A stretch of 64,000 nt of DNA from Adiantum capillus-veneris (lineage: Eukaryota; Streptophyta; Polypodiopsida; Polypodiales; Pteridaceae): NCBI GenBank assembly GCA_014529385.2, contig CM043957.1, positions 64,908,003 to 64,972,002 on the forward strand, given 5' to 3'. The notes below the pieces were generated by a model that did not search any database, was not told the origin of the DNA, and was given only the letters and a program-made list of their open reading frames with translations. The translations under genes and the position numbers were made by a program. This document shows, piece by piece, positions 58,610-64,000 of the stretch (its first letter is position 1; every line of letters starts with the position of its first letter).

Positions 58610-59680
58610 ATGCGAACGTTTGCTGTTGCCTTTGCCCTCTCTCCTTGCGCACGCATTGCACCCCCTCCTCTCTCGCCATCGCTTCCCCCCCCTCCCCCCA
58701 CAAAAAAAAAGCTTGTCCGCCTTCTCGCAGAGGTGGACAAGATCTTGGATGTTCGGTTCCTTGGACGTGGTTACTATCAAGTAGAGTTCTAGACCTCCGA
58801 CATGGCGTCCAAGGTTATTGCGATGAGCGCTTTGGCCATTCAAGCAGTTCGAGCCCACATTCGACAATGGAGGCATGGTTTTGATTTAGCTACTGATGTT
58901 CTGGTAGAGGAGGCAGACCTTCCCATCTCCGTCTTCTTTCCCGGTTTGAGGAGGGAGTACCTGCTACTTTTTTCCAGGATAGGCTCAGAGATTGGGACTG
59001 TCCTGGAGACACCTCGTACGACAGCCTTTGTAGCTGCCAAGGCGGCCAGCGTCCGCATAGTACGTATTCTAGTTCGAGACACTCACACTCTTCCGAAGGT
59101 CATCCTACTATCTCGGGTGAGTGGAGGTTAGTTTTGTCAGATCCTGGAGTATTCGGGCCTCCCGAATCAGTGTTTCATTTACACACAGATAGGCCATTTG
59201 GAAAAGGCCTGTCCTCGCAGGAGACATCAACCCACACGCATGCGTAGCCTTCCAAGGCTAAGCATGCCCAATAGCCGGACACTCAAGACACACAGGCTGG
59301 TACCTCGACTAAGACCAGCGGTCAGACAGCTGACGATTGACAGCAGGTGCCTCGCCGCCGTTGACAGGGATGGGCTTGCCCCACTACTCCCCCTAGTGAC
59401 CGACCTGTTGCAGCTCAACAACACTAAATTCGGATTGGGAACCGTTTTGACCCCACTTCAGCAGGACCCGCTTGAGGAGGCCCCGTCCACTTCAGCTCCT
59501 CCACCTCTCAGACGTTGCCGCTCTGCCTCCTCCACCCCCCTCTCCCCCACCTCCACCTCCGCTTCCCACCCCTCCTCTCTCCTTGGTGGGGCCCTCAGCC
59601 TCATCTCGCGAACCCTCCTCCACTCCTCCTTAGACGCAGGGGACTGGACACGCGTCTGCCGTGAGGGGATCTCTTGGTAG
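58610..59680 (+). pseudogene. LINE ORF1 (DUF4283-like plus degenerate zinc knuckle)
   Basis: One frame runs through LLAEVDKILDVRFLGRGYY, a TAG, MASKVIAMSALAIQAVRAHI, ADLPISVFFPGLRREYLLLF, SRVSGG, another TAG, then ILEYSGLPNQCFIYTQIGHL and EKACPRRR. The last part is a zinc knuckle in which Tyr stands where the second Cys is expected (CFIYTQIGHLEKAC). The tail is rich in Ser, Pro and Thr. Plant L1 ORF1 proteins carry this DUF4283 and CCHC pair and bind the element RNA. The start is uncertain, since the first codons have no clear homology. A further piece of the same protein may run on to about 59880. Confidence 0.72.
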
Positions 59681-60369
59681 TACCTTCACTATGAGTTGTG
59701 TGGCTCGAGAGGGATAGCCCCACCTGAGGCCGCTTCTTTTGGTGCAAACTTCTCTTTTTGCAGCAATCCCTAGAGGTTTGACTAGCTTTGACATTCGCAA
59801 ATGCTGGGACTTCTTCGACTACAGCTTCAAACGGTTCCTAGGCAACTCTTCTTCTGACCTGGAGGAGGCTTGCTTTTGACACAGCGGTAGGTTTCTCCTT
59901 TCCGATGTGTGGTAGAGATTCCACAGAGTGGACCCAACACACAATTCTTGGCTAGCTCCACATTTAGGCTACTGAGTTCTCACACCACATAGGGGACTTA
60001 GGGGTGACAGAATTGGTGCAGACACTTTGGCCTCTTGCCAAGTTCAACATGACGCATCTGGATGAAGCAGGTTGCAGGCACATTGTGATGCATTTGTTTG
60101 CTGACACTCAGAGCCCTCCTTGTTATATATTTTATATGAGGATTCTTGGACAGAGGATGTAGCCCTTCCGGTTGCACGCTCGGTTTAGCCCTGGGTGGGA
60201 TAGTCACTCCTTTCGTGCTTGTCTAGAGGTGGTTCGGATGCGGATTACTCCCCATCCAAACCGGCCTCAAAGATAGTGAGGTTGGCTGCTATGATACCAC
60301 TTGTTTTCTCTCATTGACTCCATGAGGATCATCTCATGCGTTAGAGGGGTCGGCTACGTCAAGAGCTGC

Positions 60370-63300
60370 AGAGATTCCTTGTGGGTGGTAAGATTGACAT
60401 TCTTATGCTACATGAGCATCATATTTGTGAGAGCCGCATTCGATGATGTGGTCAAATTTTGCGTGGTCGCTATGTGACGTTTTGGTTAGCTGCATTTAGA
60501 CCTGGAGGCATCCAGGGAGGGGTATGCATGACTATTGTAGACTCTTTGGAGCACGCCATTGTGGGTAGAGGGATTATAATTTATTGTGCAAGGCAAGGCT
60601 CAATGGATCACTATGCAGGTTCAAGGTTGCCTTGTGGGCTTCTTGAACATCTATGCGCCCAATGTGGCGAGTGCACATGCAGAGTTTTGGTCTCATATTA
60701 TTGAGTCTCTGCCGCAGGCAGAGCAATGGTGCATTGGGGGTGACTTCAACATGTTGGAGGACCCCTTTGACAGGACTGGAGGTAGCCATACTACTGTGCA
60801 TGGAGTTGAGTTGGCACCTTGTATGACTGCGGGTTTTAGATGTGTGGCCGCATTCTAGCTTTGTGAGGCCCCTTGACAGTTTGGCCTTCTCTTATTTGGA
60901 TTGTAGAGTGAGTGGAGTGAATCTATCTCGGATAGATCGCTTCTACACTAGTGACCACTTCTGTGACTTGGGTGGGATAGTTTGCATTTTGGCTAGGACT
61001 TCTTTTCCGGATCATGCACCAGTTATCCTCATAGTGATAGATAGACAGAGGAGGGAGAGCACGATGCTTTGTATTCCTAAGAGGGTTTTGCTGGACTCTA
61101 CGCTCAAAGAGAGAGAGGTGGCTCTTTGGACAGAGGGATTAGCCGTACAAGACTCTCCTGCTCACAGAGTGGCCTCTAGGCTTGCTTAGCTTAGTCGGCT
61201 TTTTCTTCTCAGGAGTCCATGGCCCGCCTGGCTGCAGCGAGATAGGAGGAGCAGCGCCTCCGAAGGGGTGTTGCTTCGTTGCAGAGGATGCAAGAGCAGC
61301 TACAAGACAGTCCTTGGTTGGAGGAGCAATTGCAGCAGGCTCGCCAAGAGCTTGCCACCACAAATGAGAGATGCCATGAGTTTGCCTTCCATTGATAGGC
61401 ATCTTAGTGGACTGAGGTGGGTGACAGAGTTACAGGGGATTTCTTTGAGGCAGTGGGACACCGATATACACATGCCAGGGTCAGCCAATTGAGGAGGCCC
61501 GACGGGTCAGTTGCTTCAGAGCCTGAGGACATGCGAGCAGTTGCTACTGACTTTTATCGTGACCTACTTTCAGCAAAGCCTCAGTCAGAGAGTGTTAGGA
61601 TGCTTGCAGATTGCAGGTTTGGGCATGGATGCTTTGTCTTGTGACTGAGGAGATGCGCCAGAGGCTTGAGCTGACTCTTCAGCTAGAGGAGCTCCACGTG
61701 GCCCTTAGAGCACTTCCTCGTGGTAGCTGTTTAGGTGAGGATGGTTTGACTCCCTGTTTTTTCTTAGAGTACTGGGACTTGCTTGGCTCAGATCTTTGCA
61801 ATGCTTTTCAATACATCCTAGGAGCACACAGGAGAGATGCCTAATAGCATGGGTGAGGGTGTCATTTACCTCATTCCCGAGGAGGGTGGCTCCTTGGATG
61901 AGATTTGACAGTGGCGGCACATCATCATCCTCAACGCAGCCTACAAAATTCTTACCAAGGCTCTAAGGTTGAGGATTCAGCCACTTCTAGAGAGCATTAT
62001 ACATGGGACACAGACATGTTTTGTCAAGGAGCGTAGTATCCTTGACAACATCTTTATGTTTTGGGAGGCTTCTACCCTTGCTCACCTCCATTGTGAGGAT
62101 CTGGTGATACTTCTTCTCGCCTTTGAGAAGGCCTATGATAGAGTTGAATGGGACTTCTTGGAGGCCACTCTACGCAGGATGGGCTTCTCAGATGCTTGGA
62201 TCAGAGGTGTGTCATCTCTCTACAAATAGGCACACAATCATGTATTGTTTGCAGGTGGTAGAGGAGATCGCTTCATGCTCACACATTCGGTCAGACAGGG
62301 CTACCCTCCTGCCCCCTTTCTCTTTCTGTTCTATGCTGAGGCAATGAGCAGATTTTTGGTTTCACAGCAGGTTGGTTTACGTGGCTTACCACTCCCTATT
62401 CGGGGCGAGGAGTTGCTGGATGCTGAGTTTACAGATGACTCAGCTTTGTACTTGGAGGGCTAGGAGTCCAACCTTCGCAAGTGTGAGTAAGACTCTTGAG
62501 GCCTTTTGTTGTGCATGAGGCGCACGGATAAATTGGAGAAATACTGTGGCTGTCTCGGTTGGTAGTGCTCCTATGAGAGATTGGCTGCCAAGTAAGGGTT
62601 TCGGATGGATTCCCCCTGGGACTGCAGTTCGATACTTGGGCTGCCATGTTGGTTTGGATTTGTCCCCTGAGCAACAGATTTCTCCCCTCCTCCTCAACAT
62701 ATCAGGAGGAAGCTGTTACACTAGAATTTCGCACGTCTTTCCTTGGCAGGCAGAGTTGTAGTGGCCAACCAGGTGTTGTTGGCTACTACAACTCTTGTTG
62801 GCTACTATGTGGCACATCACTTCTTGTTGGACTTTTCGAGTTCCTGCATCAGTCAGGTAGAGAGGTTGATCAGGAAATTCCTTTGGTTTGGGTGTGACAC
62901 TCAGATAGCACGGGCCAAAGTGGCCTGGCCGGTCATCACTCTTCCTTGTTCTCAGGGAGGGTTCGGGATCATAGACCCAGCACAGCAGAGCAGAGCCCTT
63001 CTTGGGAAGTTTGTTGTCAGAGGATTGATTCTAAGGGAGGATTCTTGGAAGGAGTTTTTTCTTCAACGGCTTAGTGCTAGGGTGCCCCAGGCTAGAGGCC
63101 CCTAGCGACCTTCGACCAGATGGATCTTCACAAAGATGCACAGAGTTGGCCTGAGGAGGAGACTGGAGGACCGTTTTGCTGTGAGTCTGCTCCGCTCCTG
63201 GGAGCAGCTACAAAGAGGCCTGGAGTAGCATCAGCCTACTTTCACGGAGGAGCACCTGAGGCAGCTCCTTTTTGGGACCCCATAGTTAGCACTCAGAGAG

Positions 63301-64000
63301 GCCACTTGGTTGGTAGTCGGCCTTATGTTTCTTGGGGTCCCATGGAAGAGGGTCCAGCACCCTCTCTAGGTGACTGGTTACGATTCTCAAGCTTGTCAGA
63401 GGAGCTTCAGAGCATCCAGCTACAGGGCATGAGAGGGGTGCAGAGCATGTGTCAGGACATCAGAGAGGCAGTACCAGCTGCATGGCTCACACCTCTTGAG
63501 TCAGTGGAACCCAAATGGATGGGGATCTTCATGCGACTGGAGGTTCTCATCGCAGTTTGGGCTTACTCAGAGACTGTACCCTCCCTATTGTTCGAGCTAT
63601 TGGGTGAGGGTCGTTTACATTGAGTTTCAGTAGAGGCCCCACAAGTGGCAGAGTGCTATTTTCAGAGGATCCAGGTTGTGGGCATCTCTGGGAGGACTTG
63701 TGTCATAGATCCTGACCCAGTAGCTCTTCAGACTAGCCACTGGAGGCTGTGGGCTTGGAGATTTTTCCTCTAGCACGTGTGCAATGGGATCCTAGAGAGT
63801 TGTTTTGGAGGGACCCCTTCTCCTAAGCCGACCACCCAGGTATTCCTTTCTTTCAGTATATTGGTCGTCTGGGATGTCACATACTGGCAACGCGAAGAGA
63901 GGCTCGTCTTGCTGTAGCACATCATTGGCAGGAGGAGGGTCTCACAACTGAGTTCTTGTCAGCTTTTTGGGCGAGGTTGTGGTACTCCAGACAACCGCGG
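60370..64000 (+). pseudogene. LINE ORF2 (AP endonuclease, reverse transcriptase, C-terminal region)
   Basis: Endonuclease: KIDILMLHEHHICESRIR (60390), GRYVTFWLAAFRPGGIQGG, VGFLNIYAPN, WCIGGDFNMLEDPFDR (60735) and SRIDRFYTS with DHAP. Reverse transcriptase: RRPDGSVASEPED and DFYRDLLSA, then QTCFVKERSILDNIF (62010), LLLAFEKAYDRVEWDFLEAT, RQGYPPAPFLFLF and FTDDSALYLEG (62430), where FADD is usual. The C-terminal region has RYLGCHVGLDL, VVVANQVLLATTTLVGYYVA and RKFLWFG (62870), AKVAWPV and GGFGIIDPAQQS. Stops and frameshifts lie between nearly all blocks, so no product is expected. Related LINEs end in a CCHC-type knuckle or RNase H, which would lie outside the window. Confidence 0.87.

Larger units (their letters stand above)
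58601..64000 (+). mobile_element. Decayed L1-type LINE, running off the window
   Basis: An ORF1 with a DUF4283-like start and zinc knuckle is followed by an endonuclease, a reverse transcriptase and a LINE-type C-terminal region, all on the plus strand. Stops and frameshifts occur throughout. The 5' end is approximate and the 3' end is beyond the window. Confidence 0.85.

Overview
The window looks like nuclear DNA of a land plant with a large, repeat-dominated genome. The mobile elements are plant families: a CACTA (En/Spm) transposon with tnp2 and TnpA-like genes, Ty1/copia and chromodomain Ty3/gypsy retrotransposons primed by initiator-methionine tRNA, an L1-type LINE with a plant-style zinc-knuckle ORF1, and a hAT-like transposase family. 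Two captured fragments derive from plant host families: a heavy-metal-associated (HMA) domain protein and a receptor-like kinase. I see no intact host gene, no tRNA or rRNA gene, and no bacterial or organellar segment. A TTAA-flanked piggyBac-like element may hint at a non-seed plant, but that is weak evidence and I cannot name the species.

Layout. 1-538: a truncated and a complete copy, head to tail, of an unrecognised ~495-bp element family; a third copy lies at 57214-57708. 870-11388: microsatellites, two broken Ty3/gypsy pol fragments (about 3704-5335 and 8533-9068) and a truncated hAT-like copy (9380-10824). 11392-19430: a CACTA transposon with matching ends and a 3-bp target duplication, carrying tnp2, a TnpA-like gene and a captured HMA fragment. 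19634-20974: the TTAA element. 21477-21990: a ~155-bp satellite. 22006-25355: a non-autonomous LTR element with a truncated 3' LTR. 25356-27115: a broken plus-strand gypsy integrase and the following LTR. 27116-32248: a nearly intact copia element. 32554-37110: a second hAT-like copy split by a 2.8-kb insertion containing a kinase fragment. 40121-40392: a MITE. 42300-44835: gypsy gag and integrase debris. 47246-53222: a complete-length chromovirus with LTRs and target duplication but many stop codons. 53420-55480: an older plus-strand gypsy relic. About 56960-58350: a diverged tandem repeat holding the third 495-bp element. 58600 to the end: a decayed LINE running off the window.

No pathway joins these genes; this is a nested mobile-element landscape. 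By LTR divergence the copia element (about 6 differences in 227 bp) is younger than the chromovirus (about 10 in 172 bp). Where the ancestral residue can be guessed, most in-frame stops in the copia, chromovirus, CACTA and LINE genes fit one C:G to T:A change, as expected of methylated, silenced elements. The most unusual items are the 495-bp family, the two captured host fragments, the piggyBac-like element, and the many long pure (GA)n tracts.
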